Positions 1 to 11,672 of a stretch of 64,000 nucleotides of DNA are shown here, one piece after another. The notes below the pieces were generated by a model. It had not been told where the DNA came from. It made no database searches and was given only the letters and a program-made list of their open reading frames with translations. Origin of the DNA: Margaritispora aquatica (lineage: Eukaryota > Ascomycota > Leotiomycetes > Helotiales > Discinellaceae); NCBI GenBank assembly GCA_007644065.1, contig VJWN01000007.1, forward strand, positions 1,952,167 to 2,016,166. Direction: 5' to 3'. Position 1 is the first letter of the stretch, and every line of letters begins with the position of its first letter. Position numbers and translations under genes: made by a program.

Positions 1-2650
1 TTGACAATATCTTCGGACATATCATGGAAGATTACATTGACTCTGTGTTCCTTTACCTGGAACGGATATCACTCCTTGCAGTCACAATTTCGAAAGAAGA
101 GAGAGAAAGACTTGCCATGACATAAGGATCTCCATCTCGAGCGTAGTAAGCAAGGCCTCCCCAGACTGTACCTAGAACACCGCATATTGCACGCGTAATG
201 AGATCCTGAAAGTTTCCTCCTACTCTATCAAACGTTTAGTGTACTTCCAAAGATGATAAACCATACGTACCTGGGATGCATCATTATCCAGACCTAACAT
301 CAAATTAGCATATGAGTCGATATTTTATTCTAATTTGTAAGAATCGGACTTCAAAGTTTACATTAAGCTAGCACTTCGAGTATCAGATTCAATGGAAAGG
401 TGCGCTTACCATTACCACAGCCCACCAACATTCGTTTGTATTCCACCAGCCACGGCTTTGATATAGCCAAGCTGGTACGGACAATAATGAGGTGACAATA
501 GCGACTTTCAACGCAAATCGTGTTTCAAAACCTTGGAGTCGATGTAAAACAGTCCATGCCCTATACCGTAGCCTTATATGTTTCGATGTTGTTCGATCCA
601 TTGCAACATCTTCCTCCTCCTCGTACTTGCCAATAGTGTCGGTACGCCTGACGGGCTTCATCTCATCCTGAACTTCACCCTCAGCTGATTCATGTGGGTG
701 AGGCTGGTACACATTTGCCATGCCCTTCATTGTTTTGGCTAATTGTGATTGACTGTGAAAATAAAAGCCTGCGGTGACACCGCCTCGATCATGACGTACT
801 TGCGCATTTGTACGCTGTATAGCTTTTTTGAAGGGATAAGAGGGAAGATATAGCCTCCATCCTGGACTTCGTTGTTGCATCTCCATAACTTTTACTAAAA
901 GAGCTTCTACAGTGGTGGCAGCCTGTCTAATGGGGTGAACAAACAGAAACAGTTGAACGACTTCTGGATGATCCGAGTATGTAGGTGGCAAAGCAGGATT
1001 GTCCATTAATGATTCCTCCTCCTCGTCGTATTTCATCATCGTCTTACGTAGCTTCGTAACGGCGCCGATAATGTCTGACGATATATCGAGTGGTGGTCCC
1101 AGATATTTTCTGTATCCCGACATGTCTAACAATACAGCATCACATCGCTCAAGAGAAGATCGCATGCACGATAGTAGCTTTGAAGTAGGATCTGCCAATC
1201 TGCTAGTGACTAGTCTTACAGCCTTTTCTCCAGTGTCCGTGCGAACAATTGCTGGTCGTCTCTGAGGAGGATCGATGTCGACCACGCTCTCATTGCTATC
1301 ATTCCTGCCACTTTGTTGTCCAAAATCATTCTTCTGTGATGAGTTACTTTGTTGATCAAATAAATGAGTGTCCATCCTGAGTGACAACAAAGATCTGATG
1401 ACTGCTTGCATAAGATTTCTTAACTGCATGACCTCCGAGGGATGAAATCGGGTAATGGAGATATCTAAAACCAAGTCTCTGTGAGCTTGAGATAAATTGA
1501 CAAAAGTCCATGCGAGATCTCTATGACAGTATAGGCGATGCTCTTGTGGAAGCACAAGACCTCGCTGCATCACTGCAAAAGCATTGTGTAAAGATACAGC
1601 AAGTGGTCTTGAGCCTGCATCTGGGTAAAATGTACAGCAGATAATTAAACATAGAGCTTGGCCTACCAGCCATGGAATAGCAAAATCAAACAACTTGCGC
1701 CAATTGATCGCTTCCGATGTATCAGCGAGTAGCGTATAGATGATTGCAAATCCGGCACAGAGAACCAGTTGGTACATTCGGATGAAATACGATCTCATTG
1801 CTGCAATAGTCCCCATAAAAAGGACAAGAAACATAGCCAGAATTCCACCATAACCTCTCCTGGCGGCATCTGTTGAATCTGACATCCATAGCGCAAATGC
1901 TCCCCATCCTAAGCCAGTAGCAGACCCAAGGATAGTCAGGATAGCTCCATCAACCTGAGCTCCAATTGTCCGTCCTGGATGATTGATAATGGTGGAAAGG
2001 GCCATGATATAACTATAACGGCCTAGCCATTGTGTGATGACAGGAACAAGACATAATATATAAGCTATGAGGAATGCTAAGAAAGTCTTTGCCAATTTGA
2101 TACCAGCTCTTGTGGTAGCGACCGCTTTGATCGCTCCTTTAGCTTCATGAAGCTGCTTCGGAAAGAAATCGGCCAGAGACAGAGGATGTGATTTCCTTAA
2201 CTTCAAAGGAAGTGTATATTCAGCTCTTCTCTTGAGATCATCGCGATCCACTTCTGGCGGTTTGAAGAATGAAGAATCAAAGAAACCATCTCGAAGCTCT
2301 TCTACGCCATACGTCTCTAAATCAATATCCGTATCCTGATGTAGGCTTTCTAAGTGGCTCATGCTCATGCTATGTCGAGGTGATCCTGGATTGGAAATTC
2401 CGGAAGTCCTGAGAGAGACTCTAGAGCGACCACGACGTGGACTATATGAGCCCATGTATATGCTAGAGGCAGAAGATCTTGGTTCATGGTGATTGAGAGT
2501 CTCCACTCGGATATGTCTCGCATCTTGGCTATCTCTTTGTGGAGTGGAAGAAGCAACTTCATCGCTTAAACCAGTTGTGAGGCGTCGAGATGGAACAGTA
2601 AACAGTACTTGAGGGGCCACTCCTCCACCATTTCCCTTGGATGATAACAT
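1..2650 (-). CDS. FUSC/ArAE-family integral membrane transporter (partial or ending at the edge)
   Basis: Predicted multi-pass membrane protein of the fungal aromatic-acid exporter / fusaric-acid-resistance-like family (ArAE_2_N plus FUSC-type domains). The start is the ATG at 2650. The first ~150 residues are Ser/Arg-rich and probably cytosolic; several hydrophobic segments follow at about residues 185-345, then a long hydrophilic stretch, then a second membrane block near residue 725 beginning with a WWNTNECWWAVVMV-type motif. Exon 1 ends at 410 (donor GTAAGC). A 23-nt exon at 271-293 and an exon from 224 leftwards (VGGNFQDLITRAICG...) extend the second membrane block. The 3' end is unclear: straight reading gives TAA at 53-55, but a GC-type donor (ATG|GCAAGT) lies just before, and family members usually continue for ~300 residues more. 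Family assignment is fairly secure; the substrate is unknown. Confidence 0.8.
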
Positions 2651-3139
2651 TGGTGCATGGCATTAATTTCTTATTGTATGATGAACAATCATGTATCGAC
2701 AGGTCATGCGACGAAGCTTTTACCTATATTCAGGCCCAAGGACAGTCGAAATTGACGTTGATACGCGATCTTGACGCGCGGCTACAGCATGTGATAATCA
2801 CATGACATCTCGCGCTTAGACTTAACTTACTAGGCAATAGTGGGCATTCTCCTCAGGCGGACAAACATCTCTTTCATAATCTAAGGCGAGGTAACGTTTC
2901 TGTCGGCTCTGGTAGTTCGGTCATAACATGTCAATTTGTTAAACTCAGCCAACATTTCGGCTTCACATTCAACCGCCACACCACTCAAGACAATCCTCAT
3001 CTTACCTTACTACGCGTCAATCTCAACAGAGAACCGCCCCATTGAAATAGCAACGCCACTTCTCTAAATTTTCCGTTCAATTCGTATCTGCATTTGCATT
3101 GTGGAGACAACTTAGACTGCAATTGCAACCGCATCCAGC
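2651..3139. promoter_or_regulatory. Divergent intergenic promoter region
   Basis: This 489-bp gap separates the divergently oriented transporter and Sir2 genes, so it should hold both promoters. I see no recognisable factor site and no gene in it. Confidence 0.5.
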
Positions 3140-4745
3140 ATGGCAGGAAATGCCAATGGAAACAGCAAAGGCGCAACGTCAACTTCTCATATGAGATTGG
3201 TAGCATCATCAGACCTCGAGACTTCAGAAGATGAGTTCGAAATACTCAAATCTGCTGCGGCCACAGTTGCAGGTGGCCCAAGACCACGAGCAATGCCCAA
3301 CTCTCAAGAGTCAGGTGACCACGAGCTTGAGGACGACGATGAGAATGAAGAAGAAGATATGGAGGAGGATGAAGATGATGACGACATAGCATCTCTCTCC
3401 GATCTCGAACGTCATGCAGAAGAATACGACGACGGACATCTTTGGAGTGTCTTAGCTGGTAAGAAGCCAAAGTGTCTCAACTTCTCGTGACGCGCTGACC
3501 CAAGGCTTAGACGCATGCACACTCGAAGAGAGTCAAAGTTACCGCCAACTGCTGAGAGATGCTGGGCCTGTTGAGTTCATTCGAATGACCATCGAGAATG
3601 ACTCAATCACGGCGAAAAAGCTGCTGACTGCCTTTGGTGTCAGGCCGCCTGCTGTACTTGAGGGCCAACCCGACGAAAGTTATTATGGCGTACTTAGTGT
3701 GGCTATGAGTAGAGAGCTTTCCAAAAGAGTGAAATTGAAGCATTTCAATACAGTCGACGACGCCGTTATGCTCATCAGTCACGCAAGGAATATTATTGTG
3801 CTCACAGGTGCAGGCATCTCTACCTCTTTAGGCATTCCCGACTTCAGATCCAAAGGTGGACTGTACTCTAAACTGGAGCACTTGAACCTCAATGATCCAC
3901 AAGAGGTATTTGATATTACACTTTTCAAGGAAGATCCATCAATTTTCTATACGATTGCGCGTGATATTCTTCCTTCTGGAGACAAATTCACACCAACCCA
4001 TAAGTTCATTTACTTGCTTCAGCAAAAGGGCAAGCTTCTGACAAATTACTCTCAAAATATTGACAACATCGAGGCTATAGCTGGAATTCTACCCGAGAAG
4101 CTTATTCAGTGCCATGGCTCATTTGCAACAGCCTCCTGTGTCCAGTGTCACTACAAGGTTCCGCTCGATCCTCAGAGTTCTCTATATAAAACAATCAAAG
4201 CCGGCGAAATTCCTAAATGCGAGGAATGCACGAAAAAGCGTCTCCTGCTCAAGGCTCCTGTTATGAAACGCAAGCGTTCTCAGAATGGACAAGACAAAAA
4301 GCGCAAGAAATTCGACCGTGACGCCGATTCCTCTGAAGACGAAGCTTACGACCACCCCTCGATAGGCGTCATGAAGCCAGATATTACGTTCTTTGGCGAG
4401 GCATTACCAGACACCTTCTCTGACCGGCTCACAAAGCACGACAAGCACAAGGTTGATCTCGTAATTGTCATCGGCACCAGCTTGAAGGTGGCACCAGTCT
4501 CAGAAGTGATTCCGTACTTACCGCCCGGAATTCCCCAGATGTACATCAGCAGAGAGCCTGTTGCACATGTTAATTTCGACATCGACCTCCTTGGTGATTG
4601 CGACATCGTTGTGGCGGAGCTATGCAGGAGACTCGGCTGGGACCTGGATCATGAGATGGTTCCCCCTGGGCAGGTTGTGAATATCGAATTGGCGCCAGAT
4701 ACGGTGAGTAGGCATCTTTTCACAGAACAGAAGCCGGAGCAGTAG
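3140..4745 (+). CDS. SIR2: Sir2-family NAD-dependent protein deacetylase (Sir2/Hst1 type)
   Basis: NAD+-dependent histone/protein deacetylase, expected in the nucleus and in silencing. Exon 1 is 3140-3458 and exon 2 is 3511-4745, joined across a 52-nt intron (donor GTAAGA, CTGAC branch site, CAAGGCTTAG acceptor), giving 517 aa. The N-terminus is acidic (runs of D/E at about residues 55-90). A DUF592-type segment follows ([17 protein letters not shown]), typical of the Sir2/Hst1 subclass. The catalytic core shows GAGIST, GIPDFRS, the NAD-binding QNIDN and the catalytic His in CHGSF. Zinc is bound by two Cys pairs (CVQC and CEEC). After the second pair sits a basic insertion (KRKRSQ...KKRKK) followed by an acidic patch, which may act as a nuclear localisation signal. 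The protein could equally be named Hst1; the sequence alone does not decide. Confidence 0.95.
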
Positions 4746-6198
4746 TGAGTGGGGTTTTCTGTCAGTGGTGTGCATATACGAATATGGGTAGTGATGCGTT
4801 TAGGCCTGTCTGTTTGTCTAGACTTGTCGTTGACGTTGGCAAGATAAGATGTGCCTAGAATTGAGGCTGTACACGGTGCTAATGCAAGGAGGGATTTTAA
4901 AACTGGGGCACAGCACAGTCTTGAGCCGGCGAACAAAGGATATACAATTTATGGGGAGTGGGGCGTCCAAGAGTGCTTGCGAGGTTGCGACTAGAAATCG
5001 TGTTTTGTTATGATTTGTGTACGGCGTGTGAAACGGTAGATGGAAAATACGCACCTTTTTTTGCTTGCTGCGTTTCTGTATGTTGTCATCGGGTTGGCCA
5101 TTTGATTGGAGTCTTGCGTGCTTTGTATGGCATTGGGATGAGGGGTTTTGTATTAGAATCGTGGTTTAAGTTGCTTGGTAGAACTTCATGGCTTACGAGT
5201 GGGAATACAAATGGCTTTCGTAGCATTGTTTTTAACTCTATGTTGATCGTGATTATGTGTTTATGTGACTTGAGGATCGTTGGTTATCTGAAATTTAGCA
5301 TCATATCTTGTTCCTCGTAAGCTCTACATCACATTCTTCGTCTGCCATGGATCGGTAATGGTCATCACGACCCTAATGAATCTCAAAATATCTCATCATC
5401 TGCAATTTGATGGCTTTTTGAGAGCAAGGGACACAACTGCCTCTTTGACGATATTCTGCAAACTATACTTCCTGTGGTAAATCACTTGATCACTAGGAGC
5501 TATCTTAACTCTCTCAATCATGCAACATAGACTTGCTCACTTGTTTCAATAACTCTAGAATTCTCATTAGAGACTCTTGTATCTACCTTGTCTTCTTCCA
5601 ACAGCCATCTCTCTCCGCGCCATGTGCATGAATATCTCTTGGTTTGAGCATCGTGACTTTCATTCGAACTTAACCAGAATCTTGATGTCATCGAATAGCT
5701 CGTAGCGATGAGTTTGAATCCTTTTACAATGTTACTTTGCGCTTTATAGGACCTCCCATTGAACGACGCTCTGGAGGACAATATCTCAAATCTAAAACAC
5801 TCGACCAACAAACCACTTTCCACTAAGACTCGCAGATGAACTTGGATAATCTCTAGAGTAATGAGTAGAACGTTTTTTTAAGGAAATAGTTTTTTATTTT
5901 TATTAGGGGGTGCCCAAAAGGGGCTGACACCGTGCAAGGGGTATCGCAAAGAATCAAGGAGACTAGTATACATGTAACTTCTCAACAAAGAGGGTGGTAT
6001 CCACAACGTTCTGCGACCGTACAAGAACCACCAAATATTACACAGCTGTTTCCTGTGAAACAACCTTGATATTAAGAAGCCCAAAAGCTTCAACTCCACG
6101 CCCGCCCCAATTTATACCACGCAAAATCGCAGCAGATATAGAGCCAACCTCACCTGAGTAGCCAAGAGTATTATTCGTAAAAGAGTCGTAGGGTAAGC
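4746..6198. other. Intergenic region, nothing recognised
   Basis: Convergent 3' flanks of the Sir2 gene and the large membrane-protein gene. A 101-codon open frame on the minus strand (5518-5823) has no recognisable domain and no splice context, so I do not call it a gene. Confidence 0.5.
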
Positions 6199-8860
6199 TT
6201 AAGTAGCATCTTCGTCACTGAGAGATAATTTATTAGCAGAGGGTCATTCGTCAGGAGATATAATAGGAAAGCACTCACGTCTTGGCCTTAGCTCGCTCTG
6301 CTGCCTTAGCTTGCTTGCTCTTCTGGACCAGCGGGTCAATCGCCTCCATAAAGACGCTCTGGCCATCCAGTTGGCGAAAGCCAGTCTTGCTCATGGTTTT
6401 GCTCATGGTGATAATCTTCTTCACCTTCTCAACACTGAAGCCGCCGCTCTGACGACGACGGTGGTGATCCTCGTTCCTAACCTTACGTGAGGGCCCCTCA
6501 CCGTTAACCTGACGTGCGGAGCTAGGTCCCTCGCCATTATCATATCCATGGGCACCACTGCTAAAATTGTCCATCTCGATGCCTTCCTCCTCCGAGACAC
6601 CCTCAACAGTAGCCTTCTGCGACTCATGAGTCTTGAATCCAACCGGAGTGGTAGGAACTGTCACAATCACGCGGCCGCGCCTGACCTCCTCGATTCCAGA
6701 TTTACCAGGACGAGGGCAAGGGCTATCTGCGGTCTTCAAAGAGGTAGTAGAAGGTGCACTGGAGAAGTAGCTTCTGACCATAGTATCGGTCAGCTTCCGT
6801 GACTCTTCGACGGTCTTGATACGCTGCTCGATGATATAATCTCTGCGCTGTTCGATGGGCATGTTGCGGACGTGCTCGCTATTGACATCGCGCATGACAT
6901 TCTCCAGAGGGGACCAGTTGCCAACTTCGCCAATGTATGGGCTGCTTTGCTCCTTGTTCTGCTCGGGCTTGGTTTGAGTTGAAGGACCAGCGAAGCTGGT
7001 GCAGGCAGGAACGTATGGTGTGCGTGGCGTAGGGTAATCGGAGAATGGGTTGGGGCTGTTGACTGGCGAGGTGACTTCAGGTTGTAAAGGCTCAGCAGAA
7101 ACTTCGTTGAAAGCAATGAGCGAAGGTCCGCTGCTAAGAAGGCCATGCACTCTGCTACCTGCTCGGCTTGGAGTTGAATCCATGCTGTACAATTCTGGAT
7201 GAGACATGCGATCGCGAAGTTGTTCGGGAGACATGTAAAGTTCTTGCCACTCAGGGTTTAGCGAGTTGAAGGTCGAATAACCATATCGCGAGTTAGCATA
7301 CAATCCACGACCTCCTCTAAGTCTCGCAGTCGAAGAAGCAGACGATCGGGTGCTTTCTGGTGTGGCACCCATTTCAAGATCGCGTTCTGGCGAACTATCA
7401 GCATTCACCAGGCGATCAACAAGATTGATCTCGCCGAGTCTGCGGATGTGCCTATTGTCAACCCAAAAACCCATCTTGCGCGCATACATAACTGCAGAAA
7501 ATGCCAAACCACCTAGAACGGCAACAGTGCTAATGCTGAGCCAATACATGGTACTTTCTGTTGCTTGGCCATCTTCGGAGTACATGCTCTCGAAAGCAGC
7601 CGCTGTGATGGCAGCTGCCAAGCTGATGGCTCCAACCTCTGCAATACCGAGACCAATCCAGATACATCTGCTATGTAGGACAGCCTGATTGCCAACAGGC
7701 AGCTGACCAGCTGGTGAATCACGAATGAGTTGAACAGCAACCTTCAGCGCAATCGGAGAAGGATGCAAAGAAGGCCCAGAATGCAATGGAGTTCTAGCTT
7801 CTTCTTCACGAGCACGTTCTTGTACAAGACGAGCATCCTGCTCTCTGGCCTCGCGCAGACGAGCCTCACGCTCACGAACCTCACGGCTGAGAGAGATACT
7901 GGACGGTAATCTTCCGAGAGAGCTGAAGCCATGATGCAAGGTCCGAACTCCTTGTCGAAGAGCAGGATGTACGTGTTGAGGTCTCTGAGGGGAGCTGTCG
8001 GGGAAGAAAGCACGGGCGGGCGGGGTAACCATCGAGACCGAAGACGTCAGAGGATTTTGAGCTTTCGGAGCTTTTGGAGCCTTTGGAGCCTTTGGAGGTC
8101 TAACTGGCCCCCAGGGGTTTTCTGGATACCTCTGTGTTGTGTAGCGCTGTTTGCAATCAGTGTCCTTGTGAGACTTTTGAGGTTTGGCAGGCAAAGCTTG
8201 AGCTGGGGAGTCCATTTCTGCAATGGAGTACTTCGAATCCTGCTCTGGCTGCGAACACTTTTGCAATGCGCCTTGAGTATTAGTCACGTTATCGTCTTGA
8301 GTAACCGTGTAAGACCCTTCTCCTACTTGTCCTTCTTCCAAGTAATCATGTCTCAAGCCAGACAACTCAGGTACCATGAAGTGCAAGTCGGGTTGCGAGT
8401 ATCCTGGCGACGACGAAGCATAGAGATTGCCTTGAGCAAAATCAATACCATCAGATCTCGAAGTGAAGCCCATGCCCCTCGAAACGGCGTGCAAGTCTGC
8501 GTGAGTAGCACTAAAGCCACGCTCATGCTCGGCCTCGGCCTCACCCTCGTCCTCGCTTGCGATCGTGGACATGTCGGCCACGGACTCGGGGAACGACTGA
8601 TAGGTCTTCTCGCGAGGAATGCCTCTGCGTGGACGCCTTGGGAAAGGTAGTGGAGTTGATGCCACGCTCTCTTGCTCCGGGCTTGATGGTGTAGGCGAAG
8701 CAGGAGGAACAGGATCGCGGAACGGGTTGGATGGAGATGGTGAGACCGATCTTTGGTTTACAGGGGTTTGGAAGGGAGCCACAGATCGTGAGCGCGCATG
8801 AGGAGTCCGAGGCAGAGCTCTGTTTGGCTCTAGACTGGAGTATCGTCTATTCGACGCCAT
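6199..8860 (-). CDS. Large low-complexity protein with two membrane segments, function unknown
   Basis: The start is the ATG at 8860. Exon 1 (6279-8860) would hit a TGA directly after ...AKAKT. That TGA lies inside a good donor (AC|GTGAGT), and a 61-nt intron with a perfect TGCTAATAA branch site and CTCTCAG acceptor leads to a 19-nt last exon (6199-6217) adding DEDAT, for 866 aa. The N-terminal ~330 residues are Pro/Ser/Arg-rich and look disordered, with a KAPKAPKAPKAQ repeat. A charged, probably helical stretch (REVREREARLREAREQDARL) follows. Two hydrophobic segments lie at about residues 400-465, and the rest is hydrophilic with a basic C-terminus. It may be a nuclear-envelope or ER protein, but I recognise no named family. 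Upstream lies an unusual tandem array of possible leader exons (9010-10652). Confidence 0.8.
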
Positions 8861-9009
8861 TGTTGCGGTGTTGAATGACTTTGTCTCTATATGTTGTCGG
8901 TTGGCTGATTATCGGGTGATTGTAGCATATAGTGGGAGGTTGAGGTAAATTTTGTGAAATAACACGTCTCGAAACCGTGGCTTGGGAATGTCGAATCACT
9001 TTTGATGGA

Positions 9010-10652
9010 CCTTGAAAGAGAGTCAGCTTGAAGTCCCAGCGGGAGAATAATTTGAGTTGTGAGAAGTTGCCGTAGAGAATGTAGCTAGGAAAAGGACATC
9101 TCGCTAAACAAAGGGGTGGGGTAGGGTGTAACCATGGCAAGCAAATGGTGCTACATACAGTTGACCTAAGACCAGTAGGGTTCAGAGGTTGTTCCAGTAT
9201 TCGAGAGCTTCTGTCAAAAGCTTTTGGTCGTACGTGAAGATATTCTCTTTCAATCAACTTTGGGAAGAGATCAGCTTGTTGTAATCCAGCACGAGCATGA
9301 TTGGGGCTGTGAAAAACTGCTGGAATTGTGGAGGGGAAGTGGACTGTGAAGGTGACCTCGCGTAAAAAGGGGGTGAATTGGCGAGGCTTAAAGGTGGAAA
9401 TGGAGACACTTACAATTGACCTAGAACCTAGAAGCTGTATGATTCCGTGCTCTACTGGTTTGCTTGAGTATTGGAAGACTTTTCTTATGCGCGAAGGTAT
9501 TCTCTGCTGGTTGAACTTTGAGGAGATTAGCTTGGTATAGGGCAGTGTAAGATTGGGTGAGAGTTGTTCGAGTCGCAGGGGAAAGGCTCTGGATAAAGAG
9601 TCCTGGAGGAAAGTGTCGTGGGGGAAAACGTAGGTAGGAAAAGTGACCTCGCGTAAATAGGGGTGAATTGGCGAGGTGTAAAGTGGTAGGCTATACTTAC
9701 AGTTGACTTAGAACGTAGAAACTGTATAATCCAGGGTCTGTTGTAGTATTCGAAGAATTTCTGGACCACGCGGAGAGATCCCCTATCGATTAATTCTAGG
9801 AAGAGATCAGCATGGAGTAGAGTAAAGTAGCTAAGCGCGAGAGGGAACTAGAGGTGTCGTGGTGGACTTGTTGTAAAAGGGATTGGAATGTGAGGAGGTG
9901 ATTGTGTCGTGGGCAAAACGCAGACGTAGGTGACCTCGCGTAAAAAGGGGCGTGTGAATTGGCGAGATATAAAGATAGGGAGGGAATACTTACACTTGAT
10001 CTGACAGCTTGACGAATCCCTGGCCCTGAAGTTGTTCCGGTATTCGAAGACTTCGCTGGTTGCGCGAAGATATCCTCTATCGATTAAGTCTATGAGGATT
10101 AGCTTAGAGTAAAGCTCGCGAGGAGGATTGATGTCGTGGTGGAGATGGTGGGAGAATGATTGGAGTCGTGAAAAAGTAGTTGGGTTGGGAGGGTGACTTC
10201 GCGTAATGAGGGGTAGCTAAACGGAGTGTGGAGATGGGATGGGATAGGATGGGACGTAATACCTACAATTGACCTAAGACCAAGGAGCTGTATATCCAGA
10301 GCTTGTCTGGGTGTTCGAAGAGTTTTGGATTGCACGACGATATTCGGCTGATGTACTGTGAGCAGAGATCAGCTTAAAGAAACGCAGCACGAGAACGATC
10401 AATGTCGTGAGATTGTTGTTAGGAGAATGATTGCTGTTGTAAATAGGTTTGGGATTATGAAAAGTTTTGGAGTTGTGGGAAAACGCTGAGAGAAAAAACG
10501 AATAGTCGCGTAGAAAGAGGTAGCCTCACGATAGGATATGGAATTGGGGACACATACAATTGACCTGACCTGGACGACGCACAATCCAGACAGTATTCCA
10601 GTATCCGGAGACTTCTCAGTTCGCGCGAAGATATACTCTGTTCAACCATAGA
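9010..10652 (-). repeat. Six-copy diverged tandem array of exon-like blocks with conserved splice signals
   Basis: A unit of about 258-297 bp is repeated six times. On the minus strand each unit has a branch-like GCTGAT/GCTAAT, an AG, an 89-102-nt block, then a GTANGT donor after a CAATT/CAACT/CAAGT end. The blocks are 10558-10652, 10267-10355, 9994-10089, 9701-9795, 9414-9515 and 9159-9257, separated by intron-like gaps of 156-202 nt. Within the gaps a motif like GACCTCGCGTAAA recurs. A final matching acceptor (AAGCTGACTCTCTTTCAAG) ends at 9011, just before the stretch carrying the ATG at 8860. Block lengths are 95, 89, 96, 95, 102 and 99 nt, so they do not share a constant reading frame. 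I read them as tandemly duplicated 5'-leader exons of the downstream gene, or decayed exon copies. Only the repeat structure itself is certain. Confidence 0.75.
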
Positions 10653-10820
10653 CTCCCAATCAGCCATCTGCTCTGCTCCAAAGAACGTTCGCTCGCTTGA
10701 TTGTTTGATCGGTTGAAGCAACACACACACATACCTTATTCACAGACACCTACCTAGTATCCGTCCGAAATATACCCTCGCGTAATACCTTAGTGTCCCA
10801 CTAGGTACGCGAGAGAGAGC

Positions 10821-11039
10821 TCACAAGAAGAACAAATTGACCGTCTCCAGAAAAGCATGAAACGACTCAGGCCTGAGCACGACGATGGTGAGGAGCGTCA
10901 GGGCAGCTAGCCACGTCAACACCAGGCAGACGATGCTGAAGGGTTCTCGGACGTTGTTGCCCAGGTGGTAGAAGAGGGTTAGGTTGATGAGAAAAATGGT
11001 GAATAAAAATATGGCCATGGGGTAAAAGAAATCTGACAT
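10821..11039 (-). CDS. Possible small two-helix membrane protein
   Basis: Starting at the ATG at 11039 (MSDFFYPMAIF...) the frame gives 72 aa with two clear hydrophobic segments separated by a short polar loop (YHLGNNVREP). The same frame is open upstream to about 11276 through a Pro/Ser/Thr-rich stretch. A possible acceptor (TTTTGGTACAG) at about 11240 would allow further upstream exons between 11250 and 11600, but I could not build a frame-consistent model. No family is recognised. It could instead be the 3' end of a longer spliced gene. Confidence 0.35.
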   Translation of the reverse strand: MSDFFYPMAIFLFTIFLINLTLFYHLGNNVREPFSIVCLVLTWLAALTLLTIVVLRPESFHAFLETVNLFFL

Positions 11040-11672
11040 GGATGGATGAGATGTTGTGGGATGATTGAAAGAGTTTGGAGGGCTGGGTGGTGGTTGTGAT
11101 GGTGGAGAATTGGGAGTGGAAGGGTACTGTGTTGTGGTTTTGGCATGGGGAGTCTCGGTGTGCGAAGTTGCTGGGAGGCTTGGAGGAGGATATTGGACCA
11201 GAATGTTGGTATTGAGGTCGACCTTCTTGGAAATAACCCAGACCTGTACCAAAATGAACAAAAACAGAGTATGCAATCACCTTGAAATATCTCTCATACA
11301 AGAGCAGTGACGAGAAAGGAGACAAAAGAGAAGCTAACTCACGTTCTAGAAAACAACCAACAAGGACATGAGGAACTCTCAATGTCCTGCAGCTGACAAC
11401 TGAGCAGTAGAAGAATGACCGTCCTCAACACTACCCTGGTGCTCTGCTGCAGCAGAATCGACAATCACGAGGAGAAACGCACACAAAGACTTACTTACAG
11501 CACCCCAAAAAAAACCCATGGATTCTATCATATCATCAAGAGGAGTTCGCTCACCACCACCGCCAATAAATGCCTTTAAACGCCGACAATGCACTCTCTC
11601 GTACAACCAACCGCCCAGGACTGGTCTATCATAGCAACAGTCTACCTCTCTTCTCTTCTCTTCTCTTCTCTT

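Noticed and set aside
5518..5823. 101-codon minus-strand frame between the Sir2 and membrane-protein genes
   Set aside because: No recognisable family, no splice signals and no partner exon.
8847..9257. Open frame overlapping the start of the 866-aa protein
   Set aside because: It runs through the leader-exon array and out of frame with the main ATG; better explained as part of the repeated leader.
9159..10652. Tandem repeat array as a coding repeat protein
   Set aside because: Block lengths of 95, 89, 96, 95, 102 and 99 nt do not hold one reading frame, and stops appear when blocks are joined.
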